Shown: positions 1-6,957 of the stretch, one piece after another | Layout: every line of letters begins with the position of its first letter | Numbering within the stretch: the stretch's first letter is position 1 | Source of the DNA: Chlorobiota bacterium | Lineage (GTDB): Bacteria; Bacteroidota; Bacteroidia; Bacteroidales; JAADJA01 | Assembly (NCBI GenBank): GCA_030592565.1 | Contig: JAUVIX010000174.1 | Coordinates: 1-7,633 of the forward strand | Reading direction: 5' to 3' | Length of the DNA stretch: 7,633 nt | Notes under the pieces: model-generated | Told to the model about the DNA's origin: nothing | Databases searched by the model: none | Seen by the model: only the letters and a program-made list of their open reading frames with translations | Position numbers and translations under genes: made by a program

Positions 1-563
1 CCTACTATTACCAGAAGGACTTTATTATGGCAAGCTATTATTTCAACAGATTCGCAAAAACCTTCCCAACCAGTAAATATGTTGAAGAGTGTGCATATAT
101 GTCGGCCTATTGCAAATATCTTGATTCGCCAAAGTATAGTCTTGATCAAACAAATACAAAAGAAGCTATCAAAGAACTTCAAATATATATAAACACATAT
201 CCGTATAGCAATAAGGTTGAAAAAAGTAATGAACTTATTGATGAGCTCAGAACCAAACTTCAGAAGAAATCATTGGAAATAGCAAAGCTTTATCTTAAAA
301 TGAAAAGATACAAGGCTGCGGTTACTTCATTCGAAAATCTTTTAAAAGAATATCCCGATACACAGTTCAAGGAAGAGGCATTGTTCCGAACAATTGAAGC
401 TTATTATTTCTATGCTTCAAAAAGCGTTAGATCGAAAAGAAAAGAACGTTATCTTGAAGCAGTGGATAATTATAATGAATTTTCCTCATTGTATCCTGAT
501 AGCAAATACAATAAAGATTTGGAATTTATGGTTAAGCAGGCACAAAAAGAAATGAACAGATAA
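1..563 (+). CDS. bamD: Outer membrane protein assembly factor BamD, 3' part (5' end outside window)
   Basis: BamD is the periplasmic TPR lipoprotein of the BAM complex, which folds beta-barrel proteins into the outer membrane. The reading frame is open to the left edge (first full codon at base 3, giving YYYQKDFIMASYYF), so the Met at base 27 is internal and not the start. 186 residues are visible. Bacteroidota BamD is usually around 260-290 aa, so the signal peptide, lipobox cysteine and first TPR units are missing from view. What remains is helical TPR-like repeat: the stretch SAYCKYLDSP followed by SLDQTNT is the Bacteroidota BamD hallmark, then come EELQ-like and INTYPYS segments, a YKAAVTSFENLLKEYPDTQF unit, and a last unit ending in SLYPDSKYNKDLEF. 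Each unit has the aromatic/alanine pattern and the YPDS-type turn of TPRs. rpoZ starts 31 bases downstream on the same strand, so co-transcription is likely. The identification is by family resemblance and gene order. Confidence 0.9.
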   Translation, partial: YYYQKDFIMASYYFNRFAKTFPTSKYVEECAYMSAYCKYLDSPKYSLDQTNTKEAIKELQIYINTYPYSNKVEKSNELIDELRTKLQKKSLEIAKLYLKMKRYKAAVTSFENLLKEYPDTQFKEEALFRTIEAYYFYASKSVRSKRKERYLEAVDNYNEFSSLYPDSKYNKDLEFMVKQAQKEMNR

Positions 564-594
564 TTTTTGAAAATAAAACAATTATATAAATACT

Positions 595-930
595 ATGGAT
601 TACAAAAAAGTTAAAACTGACTCAGAAGCAGTTACCAGAAGGATGAGCAATTTTGATGCACCGACAGGAAATATTTATGAGTCTGTCGCTATTTTATCAA
701 AACGCGCAAATCAGATTTCTTTGGAAATGAAAGAAGAACTTAATCAGAAAATTCAGGAGTTTGCCACATCAACAGATAATCTTGAGGAGATTTTTGAGAA
801 TCGAGAACAGATAGAAATTGCAAGATTCTACGAAAGGTTGCCAAAGCCTACTCTTATATCAATACAAGAATTTCTTGATAATAAAATTTATTTCCGGAAT
901 CCAAGGAAAAAGCAGGATAAGGACTTTTAA
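595..930 (+). CDS. rpoZ: DNA-directed RNA polymerase subunit omega (Bacteroidota type, Rpb6-like)
   Basis: Omega is the small subunit that chaperones and stabilises the beta-prime subunit in RNA polymerase. The protein is 111 aa, longer than the 91 aa of E. coli omega. The Rpb6/omega core is visible at residues 26-43, NIYESVAILSKRANQISL, where KRANQI matches the A-R-R-A-x-Q helix of omega. A Bacteroidota-specific segment follows (residues 48-82, rich in Glu, with the NLEEIFENREQIEIARFYE pattern), and then the conserved LPKPTLISIQEFLDNKIYFR C-terminal block at 82-101. The tail is basic then acidic. The ATG at 595 gives the MDYKK start usual for this family and has an A/T-rich leader without a Shine-Dalgarno. 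The gene sits 31 bases after bamD and only 5 bases before coaBC. rpoZ next to coaBC is also the order in Bacillus subtilis and relatives, which supports the call independently of sequence similarity. Confidence 0.87.
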   Translation: MDYKKVKTDSEAVTRRMSNFDAPTGNIYESVAILSKRANQISLEMKEELNQKIQEFATSTDNLEEIFENREQIEIARFYERLPKPTLISIQEFLDNKIYFRNPRKKQDKDF

Positions 931-935
931 ACTGA

Positions 936-2147
936 ATGTTGAAAGGAAAAAAAATATTAATTGGAATAACAGGCAGTATTGCTGCTTATAAGATACCTTT
1001 TCTTGTAAGATTACTGGTTAAAGAAGAAGTCGAAGTCAGAATTCTTCTTTCGCAAGCTGCACGCGATTTTGTTACCCCTTTAACTCTTTCAACCTTGACA
1101 GGTAATCCTGTAATTACAGATTTTTTTGAAGAAAAAACCGGCGAATGGTCTAGTCATGTGGAACTTGGGAATTGGGCTGATCTGTATTTAATTGCACCTG
1201 TAACTGCAAATACATTAGGAAAGATGGCAAATGGCCTGGCTGACAATTTGCTTGTTGCTACCTATCTTGCTGCCAAATGCCCGGTATTTATTGCTCCGGC
1301 AATGGATCTTGATATGTTCAAGCATTCTTCTACCAGCAGAAATATTGAAATTCTGAAATCATTTGGAAATCAAATTATACAACCTGCATCAGGGGAGCTT
1401 GCAAGCGGGCTTTGTGGAGTAGGCAGGATGGAGGAGCCTGAAAAAATATTGGATATTCTGAACTCATTTTTTGAAACAAAGCAGGACTTTAAAGGCAAAA
1501 AGGTTCTTATTTCAGCCGGACCGACTTATGAGGCTATTGATCCTGTTAGGTTTATTGGAAATCATTCTTCCGGGAAAATGGGATATGCTATTGCCAAAGA
1601 ATTTGCTGACAGAGGAGCAATTGTTGAACTTGTTTCCGGTCCTGTAAATATTTCTTTGGAACATCATAACATACATATTAGTAACGCGACATCTGCAAAA
1701 GAAATGCATAAAGCTTGTCTTTTGCGCTTTGAATCTGCTGACATAACAGTGATGACCGCTGCTGTTGCTGATTATACACCAAAAGCTGTTGCTGATGAAA
1801 AGATTAAAAAGAAAGGCGAAACTCTGACCATTGATCTTAAACCTACAGTAGATATTCTGGCAGAACTTGGAAAGAGAAAGCGTAATAACCAGATACTTGT
1901 GGGGTTTGCCCTTGAAACTGAAAACGAAACTAATAATGCTCTGGCCAAGCTGAACAAGAAAAAGCTTGATTTGATCGTTCTTAATTCATTGAAAGATAAA
2001 GGGGCTGGATTTGGATATGATACTAATATGATCAAATTGATTGGAAAGGGGGAGGATATTCAGGAGTTTGATTTGAAATCTAAAAATGAGGTTGCAAAGG
2101 ATATTTTAGATCGTATTTATTTAATCAGCACAAACACAACTAAATAA
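936..2147 (+). CDS. coaBC: Bifunctional phosphopantothenoylcysteine decarboxylase / phosphopantothenate--cysteine ligase CoaBC
   Basis: CoaBC catalyses two consecutive steps of coenzyme A synthesis in the cytosol: nucleotide-dependent (CTP in bacterial enzymes) joining of cysteine to 4'-phosphopantothenate, then FMN-dependent decarboxylation to 4'-phosphopantetheine. The length, 403 aa, is normal (E. coli Dfp is 406). The N-terminal CoaC flavoprotein domain spans about residues 1-175: GITGSIAAYK (10-19), the catalytic His74 in SHVELGNWADL, PVTANTLGKMANGLADN (88-104), and the substrate-binding motif PAMDLDMF (121-128), which has Asp124 where E. coli has Asn125. The flap GELASGLCGVGRM (153-165) has Ser157 where E. 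coli has Cys158, with a cysteine at 160 instead. The C-terminal CoaB domain starts near 186: SAGPTYEAIDPVRFIGNHSS (193-212, with the ligase Asn209), TAAVADY (274-280), KIKKKG (289-294) and a late KDKGAGFG loop. The gene begins 5 bases after rpoZ, so it is very likely translated from the same message. Confidence 0.95.
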   Translation: MLKGKKILIGITGSIAAYKIPFLVRLLVKEEVEVRILLSQAARDFVTPLTLSTLTGNPVITDFFEEKTGEWSSHVELGNWADLYLIAPVTANTLGKMANGLADNLLVATYLAAKCPVFIAPAMDLDMFKHSSTSRNIEILKSFGNQIIQPASGELASGLCGVGRMEEPEKILDILNSFFETKQDFKGKKVLISAGPTYEAIDPVRFIGNHSSGKMGYAIAKEFADRGAIVELVSGPVNISLEHHNIHISNATSAKEMHKACLLRFESADITVMTAAVADYTPKAVADEKIKKKGETLTIDLKPTVDILAELGKRKRNNQILVGFALETENETNNALAKLNKKKLDLIVLNSLKDKGAGFGYDTNMIKLIGKGEDIQEFDLKSKNEVAKDILDRIYLISTNTTK

Positions 2148-2172
2148 CTGTACTTAATTAAATAATAGCTTT

Positions 2173-3060
2173 ATGCGTAGTTTCCTTATCATCGGATTGT
2201 TATCAATATCATTATCTTCTATTGGTCAGGAATTCAATTGTCAGATACAGATTGATTCAAGACAGATTCAGGGAACAGATAAGCAGATTTACCAAACATT
2301 ACAAAATGCGCTGTTTGAATTTTTAAATAATAGAACCTGGACAGGTGTTGATTTTAAGCAAAATGAAAGAATTGAAGCAAATTTTGTTATTACAATACAG
2401 GAAAGACAGAATGATGTTTTTAAAGCAACATTAAACGTAGTTGTTGGACGGCCTGTATTCAACTCTGCATATACCGCACCACTTCTAAATTATATGGATG
2501 ACGATTTTGATTTTCAATATGTAGAATTCGACCCATTGGATTTTCAGGAAAATACTTTTACATCGAACATTACATCTGTTTTTGCATATTATCTATATAT
2601 GATATTAGGGATGGAATTCGATACTTTTTCGCCTGATGGAGGAGCCCCGTTTTATTCTAAGGCGGAGGTGGTTATAAATGCAGCTCAAAGTTCAGGTTAT
2701 CCTGGATGGCAGGCTTTTGAAAGTGACAAAAACAGATATTGGTTTACCGAAAACTATACAAATAGCAGATACAAGGATTTGCACACTTTTCTTTATCAGT
2801 ACCACAGAATGGGTATGGATAATATGTACGACAATGCTGATAAAGCCAGGATCACATTATCTCAAAGCATTAACTCGCTTAAAAATGTTTACGATGAGAA
2901 GCCTGGTTTATTTGGTTTAAGACTGATTATTGATGCTAAGCGGGATGAAATTATCAATATTTTTAAAGAAGGAAAACCTGATGAAAAATCAAACGTTATA
3001 AATGTCATGAAAGAGATAGATCCTGCTAATGCATCCGAATACTCAAAAATAAATAAGTAA
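2173..3060 (+). CDS. porD: DUF4835 family exported protein, probable type IX secretion protein PorD
   Basis: This 295-aa protein has an evident Sec signal peptide: MRS, then a hydrophobic core LIIGLLSISLSS, with probable signal peptidase I cleavage near IGQ-EF (after residue 18 or 19). It should therefore be periplasmic or envelope-associated. There is no lipobox cysteine, although a Cys lies at residue 23. The mature part matches the Bacteroidota family DUF4835: an N-terminal NCQIQIDSRQIQGTD motif (22-36), the FLNNRTWTG block (51-59), and a late block with KAEVVINAAQSSGYPGW followed by KNRYWFTENYTN. I recall this family being annotated as type IX secretion system protein PorD; I have not verified this and no biochemical role is known to me. 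The position between coaBC (25 bases before) and recN (55 bases after) is the usual neighbourhood of this family in Bacteroidota. The start is fixed by the signal peptide. The family call is firm; the secretion role is inferred from naming and should be treated with care. Confidence 0.75.
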   Translation: MRSFLIIGLLSISLSSIGQEFNCQIQIDSRQIQGTDKQIYQTLQNALFEFLNNRTWTGVDFKQNERIEANFVITIQERQNDVFKATLNVVVGRPVFNSAYTAPLLNYMDDDFDFQYVEFDPLDFQENTFTSNITSVFAYYLYMILGMEFDTFSPDGGAPFYSKAEVVINAAQSSGYPGWQAFESDKNRYWFTENYTNSRYKDLHTFLYQYHRMGMDNMYDNADKARITLSQSINSLKNVYDEKPGLFGLRLIIDAKRDEIINIFKEGKPDEKSNVINVMKEIDPANASEYSKINK

Positions 3061-3081
3061 GGCATATTCGAATTACTTTAT

Positions 3082-3089
3082 TAAATTTG
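3082..3089 (+). promoter_or_regulatory. Possible Bacteroidota-type promoter (-7 element TAAATTTG) for recN
   Basis: The octamer TAAATTTG is an exact match to the Bacteroidota -7 consensus TAnnTTTG recognised by the primary sigma factor of this phylum. It lies in the 55-base gap after the DUF4835 gene, 26 bases before the recN ATG, so transcription would begin roughly 20 bases before the start codon. I see no good TTTG at the expected -33 position about 19-21 bases upstream, so the call rests on the -7 element alone. Chance occurrence in A/T-rich DNA is possible. If real, it would allow recN, and perhaps fabI and the dehydrogenase, to be expressed independently of the upstream genes. Confidence 0.4.
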
Positions 3090-3115
3090 CATCTTGTTTT
3101 ACTTTTTCCTGAATT

Positions 3116-4771
3116 ATGGTTACTCATATCTCAATAAATAATTATGTATTGATTCAAAGTCTGGAAATTGACTTTGGCAAAGGCTTGTCTGTAATTACAG
3201 GTGAGACCGGAGCTGGAAAGTCAATTCTTTTGGGAGCTATCAATCTTATTCTTGGAAAAAGAGCAGATACTAAGGTGTTGCTTGATAAGTCAAAAAAATG
3301 TATTGTAGAGGGAACGTTTGAGATCAAAAATTATATTTTAAAGGATTTTTTTGCCAAGCATGACCTGGATTATGATGATAGAACATTTTTGAGAAGAGAG
3401 ATTACTCCATATGGAAAATCGAGAGCATTCATTAATGACACTCCTGTTAATCTTAATATTCTGAAAGAGCTGGGAGATAAATTGATCGACATACATTCGC
3501 AGCATCAGACTTTAACACTTAATGACACTAATTTCAGGCTGGCAGCTATTGACAGTTTTGCAGATATCACTCTAGCTGTTGAAGAATACAGGAAAGATTT
3601 TATTTTATATCAAAAGCTGAAATCGAAACTGGAGGAACTTATTAATGAAGAAAAGCGCTCAAAAACCGAGCAAGACTATTTTAGCTTTTTGTTTAATGAA
3701 CTTGATGGCGCGGGTCTTTCGGAGGGTGAGCAGATAAAATTAGAGCAGAAACTTGAAATACTAGAACATGCAGAAGATATAAAAAGCAACCTCTATTCGG
3801 CTTTGACAACACTTGAAAATGAAGAAAACGGAACTCTGGCAAGCCTCTCATCAGTAACCGGAAATTTGATAAAAATAGAAAGCTATAGTAATAAGCTCGT
3901 AGAGATCAGTAAAAGGCTGGAGAGTGTTTATATCGAACTGAAAGACGTTGTAAATGAAATTGGTAACCTTGAACAGGAGATTAATTACGATCCGGGTAAG
4001 GCAGAAGAGGTTTCAAACAGACTAAATCAACTTTATCAGTTAGAGCAAAAGCATAGAGTAAAAACAGCTGAAGAGCTGATAAATATCCGTGACGAGTTAT
4101 CTAATAAATTGTTGGGAATTACCTCATTAGAGGAAAGAATAGAAAAACTAAATCTTAAACTTGAAAAGAAATTTAGCGATACACTTGCTCAAGCTGAAGG
4201 AATATCATCAGAACGAAAAAAAATATTTTCTGAATTTGAAAGTGAGATAACAAAAACACTTGACAAACTTGGAATGCCTGAAGCAAATTTCAGAATAGGA
4301 TGGGAGAAATTGAACAATTTGAGTGTTGACGGCGTTGATTCTATCAAATTTTTGTATAATGCAAACAGGGGAGGAGAGTTGCAGGACTTATCAAAGATAG
4401 CATCGGGGGGCGAATTGTCAAGACTTATGCTTGCTGTTAAATCACTTATCTCTCAAAAAAACCTTTTACCAACTGTTATTTTTGATGAAATTGATATTGG
4501 TGTTTCCGGAAATATTGCTGATAAAATGGGGAATATTCTCTTAAAGCTTTCAAAAGCTATGCAGGTAATCGCAATAACCCATTTACCACAGATTGCCGGA
4601 AAGGGAACGGCCCACTATATTGTGTATAAGGTGATTGAGGGAGAGAGGACAAAAACAATTATTTCACAATTAAATGCTAATGACAGAATTATAGTAGTTG
4701 CAAAAATGCTGAGTGGCCAGGATATTACTACTGCATCTGTTGAGACCGCAAAGCAATTACTTAAAAATTGA
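3116..4771 (+). CDS. recN: DNA repair protein RecN (SMC-like ATPase)
   Basis: RecN is a cytosolic SMC-related ATPase that works with RecA in repair of double-strand breaks. The 551-aa length is typical (E. coli 553). Domains in order: an N-terminal ATPase half beginning with THISINNYVLIQSLEIDF, with Walker A GETGAGKS at 29-36 and the family block IDIHSQHQTL shortly after residue 120; a central alpha-helical, Glu/Lys-rich antiparallel coiled coil at about 155-380 (many heptad-like LEEL/KLEE stretches); and the C-terminal ATPase half with the ABC signature ASGGELS (429-435), Walker B VIFDEID (454-460, catalytic Glu458) and switch histidine in ITHLPQIA (His489). All catalytic elements are intact. 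The ATG at 3116 gives the standard RecN N-terminus. fabI follows after 5 bases, so the two are probably translated from one message. I see no LexA-like operator in front of it. Confidence 0.96.
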   Translation: MVTHISINNYVLIQSLEIDFGKGLSVITGETGAGKSILLGAINLILGKRADTKVLLDKSKKCIVEGTFEIKNYILKDFFAKHDLDYDDRTFLRREITPYGKSRAFINDTPVNLNILKELGDKLIDIHSQHQTLTLNDTNFRLAAIDSFADITLAVEEYRKDFILYQKLKSKLEELINEEKRSKTEQDYFSFLFNELDGAGLSEGEQIKLEQKLEILEHAEDIKSNLYSALTTLENEENGTLASLSSVTGNLIKIESYSNKLVEISKRLESVYIELKDVVNEIGNLEQEINYDPGKAEEVSNRLNQLYQLEQKHRVKTAEELINIRDELSNKLLGITSLEERIEKLNLKLEKKFSDTLAQAEGISSERKKIFSEFESEITKTLDKLGMPEANFRIGWEKLNNLSVDGVDSIKFLYNANRGGELQDLSKIASGGELSRLMLAVKSLISQKNLLPTVIFDEIDIGVSGNIADKMGNILLKLSKAMQVIAITHLPQIAGKGTAHYIVYKVIEGERTKTIISQLNANDRIIVVAKMLSGQDITTASVETAKQLLKN

Positions 4772-4776
4772 CAATT

Positions 4777-5619
4777 ATGGCTTACAATCTATTAAAAGGA
4801 AAAAAAGGGATTATATTCGGAGCGCTTGATCACAAGTCAATTGCATGGAAAGTTGCAGAAAAAGCTCACGAAGAGGGTGCTCTCTTTACTTTAACTAACA
4901 CTCCGACAGCAATGAGGTTTGGTGAAATAAACGAGTTGGCTGAAAAATGTAATGCAGAGGTAATTCCGGCTGATGCAACAAGTATTGATGATATTGAGAA
5001 TCTGATTCAAAAATCAATGGAGATACTGGGAGGTAAACTTGATTTTATACTCCATTCGATTGGTATGTCTATGAATGTCAGGAAAAAGAGGGTTTATAAC
5101 GATCTGAGGTATGACTATTTTATGAAGACACTCGACATATCGTCAATCTCTTTTCATAAACTTTTGCAAACCTGTTATAAAATTGATGCTATAAACGACT
5201 GGGGAAGTGTTGTGGCTTTGTCGTACATTGCAGCACAGCGGGTTCTTTACGGATATAATGATATGGCTGATGCAAAAGCTCTTCTCGAATCTGTTGCCAG
5301 AAGCTTTGGGTATATTTATGGAAGAGAAAAGAAAATTAGAGTTAACACTATATCACAGTCTCCTACCAGGACAACTGCCGGAAGTGGTGTGAAAGGGGTT
5401 GAGGGGTTGCTCGATTTTACGGAGCGGATGTCTCCTCTTGGAAATGCAACTGCTGATGAGTGTGCTAATTTTACAATAGTGATGTTTTCGGACCTGTCGA
5501 AAAAAGTAACAATGCAGAACATCTATCACGATGGAGGCTTCTCCAGTATGGGGATGAGTATGAGAGCAATGAGGCAATATAATAAAAGCCTTGATGGAGT
5601 TAGTGAAGATGATATTTAG
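4777..5619 (+). CDS. fabI: Enoyl-[acyl-carrier-protein] reductase (NADH-type, FabI family)
   Basis: FabI reduces trans-2-enoyl-ACP to acyl-ACP, the last step of each cycle of fatty-acid elongation, and is the target of triclosan-type inhibitors. It is an SDR-fold cytosolic enzyme. From the ATG at 4777 the protein is 280 aa (E. coli 262), the extra length lying partly in a C-terminal tail after residue 258. Visible: the nucleotide-binding strand GIIFGALDHKSIAWKVA (11-27, the FabI-type variant of the SDR glycine loop), ADAT (65-68), HSIG (93-96), the active-site pair Tyr150 and Tyr160 with Lys167 (YNDMADAK, the Tyr-x6-Lys spacing of FabI), RVNTISQSPTRTTAGSGVKG (188-207), and KVTMQNIYHDGGFS (243-256). 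I preferred the ATG over an in-frame TTG at 4768, which overlaps the recN stop, because MAYNLLKGKKGIIFGA is the normal start of Bacteroidota FabI. The gap to recN is 5 bases. Confidence 0.93.
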   Translation: MAYNLLKGKKGIIFGALDHKSIAWKVAEKAHEEGALFTLTNTPTAMRFGEINELAEKCNAEVIPADATSIDDIENLIQKSMEILGGKLDFILHSIGMSMNVRKKRVYNDLRYDYFMKTLDISSISFHKLLQTCYKIDAINDWGSVVALSYIAAQRVLYGYNDMADAKALLESVARSFGYIYGREKKIRVNTISQSPTRTTAGSGVKGVEGLLDFTERMSPLGNATADECANFTIVMFSDLSKKVTMQNIYHDGGFSSMGMSMRAMRQYNKSLDGVSEDDI

Positions 5620-5660
5620 AGAAAATAACATAATTATAAATAAAATATAAATAGAAAAAA

Positions 5661-6806
5661 ATGGTCAATTTTGAATTATCAAATGAACAGTTGGCAATAC
5701 AGGAAAAATACAGAGATTTTGCCAATAAGTACATTGTTCCTGCAAGATTAAAATATGATGAATCAACTGAATTTCCATGGGAAATAGTTAAAAAGGCTTA
5801 TGAAGAAGGAATTATGAACGGTCCTATCCCAAAACAGTTTGGCGGTAACGATTTTAACCTGGTTGATAGTGCACTGGCATCTGAAGAACTTGGGGCAGGA
5901 TGTGTTGGAATTGGTATTAGCATTGATGCAAATACACTTGCATTAACACCCTTGCTTATTGCTGCTAACGATGAGCAACAAAAAAGATTTTACGGACAGA
6001 TAGTTGAAGAGAAAGCTGTTGCAGCATATTGCCTGACTGAGCCTAATGCAGGATCGGATGTTCAGGGAATTAAAACTACAGCAATCCAGCACGGTGACAA
6101 ATATGTTATTAACGGACACAAAAGGTTTATAACAAATGGGGAGGTCTCCACATTTATGACAGTCTTTGCACTTACTGATCCTGATAGAGGTTCACGTAGT
6201 TTGACTGCAATCGTTGTTCCTACGGATGCTCCCGGGGTTGAAATCAAACCTCACATTCATAAGATGGGTCAAAGAGCTTCAGTTCAAAATGAAATCCTTT
6301 TTCACGATGTTGAAGTTCCTGTGAAAAACAGGATTGGTGATGAAGGTTACGGTTTTATCATAGCAATGAAAACATTCGACAGAACCCGTACCGGTGTTGC
6401 GGCACTTAGTGTTGGTAATGCGAGAGCTGCATACGAAACTGCTTTGGACTGGACAAAAAACCGAATTCAATTTGGGAAACCTATCTTTGCTAATCAGGCA
6501 ATCGGTTTTATGCTGGCTGATATGGCAACAAAAGTAGAGACGGCACGCCTGTTAACATGGTATGCTGCCTGGGCTTATGATAACAAAAAAAGGAATCTGG
6601 GTAAACTTTCGGCTATGTCGAAACTTTATGCTTCCGATATTGCAATGGAAGTAACAACAGATGCTGTACAGGCAATGGGTGGCGATGGATATTCTCGTGA
6701 CTTTATGGTTGAGAAGATGATGCGTGATGCTAAATTGTGCCAAATCTATGAGGGCACAAATCAGGTTCAACGTCTGGTCATTGCCAAGACTATTGGTAAA
6801 GAATAA
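5661..6806 (+). CDS. Acyl-CoA dehydrogenase (medium/short-chain type, FAD-dependent)
   Basis: This enzyme oxidises an acyl-CoA to the trans-2-enoyl-CoA with FAD, passing electrons to electron-transfer flavoprotein, as in beta-oxidation or amino-acid breakdown. The 381-aa length fits the soluble tetrameric family. Domains: N-terminal helical (1-120), central beta (121-230) and C-terminal four-helix (235-381). The first family signature is CLTEPNAGSDVQG (124-136), with the FAD-contacting KRFITNGE nearby (154-161). The second is QAMGGDGYSRDFMVEKMMRD (337-356). The catalytic base is Glu364 in QIYEGTNQVQR, the position used by medium- and short-chain enzymes rather than the isovaleryl/long-chain arrangement. 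FDRTRTGVAA (239-248) and the late segment resemble mitochondrial MCAD closely. Substrate chain length cannot be read from this. The 41-base gap after fabI has only 3 G/C bases and ends in a run of six A before the ATG, an A-rich leader suited to Bacteroidota translation. No ETF genes are visible. A terminator follows 22 bases after the stop. Confidence 0.93.
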   Translation: MVNFELSNEQLAIQEKYRDFANKYIVPARLKYDESTEFPWEIVKKAYEEGIMNGPIPKQFGGNDFNLVDSALASEELGAGCVGIGISIDANTLALTPLLIAANDEQQKRFYGQIVEEKAVAAYCLTEPNAGSDVQGIKTTAIQHGDKYVINGHKRFITNGEVSTFMTVFALTDPDRGSRSLTAIVVPTDAPGVEIKPHIHKMGQRASVQNEILFHDVEVPVKNRIGDEGYGFIIAMKTFDRTRTGVAALSVGNARAAYETALDWTKNRIQFGKPIFANQAIGFMLADMATKVETARLLTWYAAWAYDNKKRNLGKLSAMSKLYASDIAMEVTTDAVQAMGGDGYSRDFMVEKMMRDAKLCQIYEGTNQVQRLVIAKTIGKE

Positions 6807-6827
6807 ATTTCGTCTTTAAAGCACTAT

Positions 6828-6861
6828 AAAAGCCCGACGGAGTAACTTGTCGGGCTTTTTT
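6828..6861 (+). terminator. Rho-independent terminator after the acyl-CoA dehydrogenase gene
   Basis: A perfect 11-bp inverted repeat, AAAAGCCCGAC (6828-6838) and GTCGGGCTTTT (6849-6859), encloses a 10-base loop. The stem has a 7-bp G/C-rich core (GCCCGAC), and the right arm runs into six T (6856-6861). It begins 22 bases after the dehydrogenase stop codon and so closes the run of genes in front of it. On the minus strand the T tract is only four bases, so it should act mainly in the + direction. This is the clearest regulatory site in the window. Confidence 0.93.
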
Positions 6862-6918
6862 CTGATTATTGTTTTTTTGCAACTCAACCGCAATATTTAC
6901 GTACTATTAGAATAATTA

Positions 6919-6946
6919 TTGACAGAAATCAATTTTAAACTATAAT
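6919..6946 (+). promoter_or_regulatory. Promoter-like TTGACA-N16-TATAAT before the membrane protein gene
   Basis: TTGACA (6919-6924) and TATAAT (6941-6946) are both exact matches to the classical sigma-70 hexamers, 16 bases apart. They lie downstream of the terminator and just before the ATG at 6958, in the place a promoter is needed. Transcription would start near 6953, leaving a leader of only about five bases. The Bacteroidota primary sigma factor normally uses TTTG/TAnnTTTG, so function in the native host is not certain; TATAAT lacks the TTTG part. No better Bacteroidota-type element was seen in 6862-6957. Confidence 0.45.
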
Positions 6947-6957
6947 TATAACTTACC

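Noticed and set aside
27..29. ATG at base 27 as the start of the first gene
   Set aside because: The frame is open to the window edge and the upstream residues (YYYQKDFI) fit the BamD TPR repeat, so the Met is internal and the gene is merely cut by the window.
2678..2920. Second + strand frame inside the DUF4835 gene (80 codons)
   Set aside because: It is out of frame with a gene whose conserved motifs run through the same bases; no family resemblance.
4768..4776. TTG at 4768 as the fabI start, overlapping the recN stop
   Set aside because: It would add only three residues that are not part of the FabI N-terminus; the ATG at 4777 gives the usual MAYNLLKGKK start.
5316..5631. Minus-strand open frames opposite fabI (5316-5522, 5353-5631), and similar ones opposite coaBC and the dehydrogenase
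   Set aside because: They lie wholly opposite well-supported genes, show no recognisable domain and have low-complexity or Cys/His/Ser-rich compositions typical of shadow frames.
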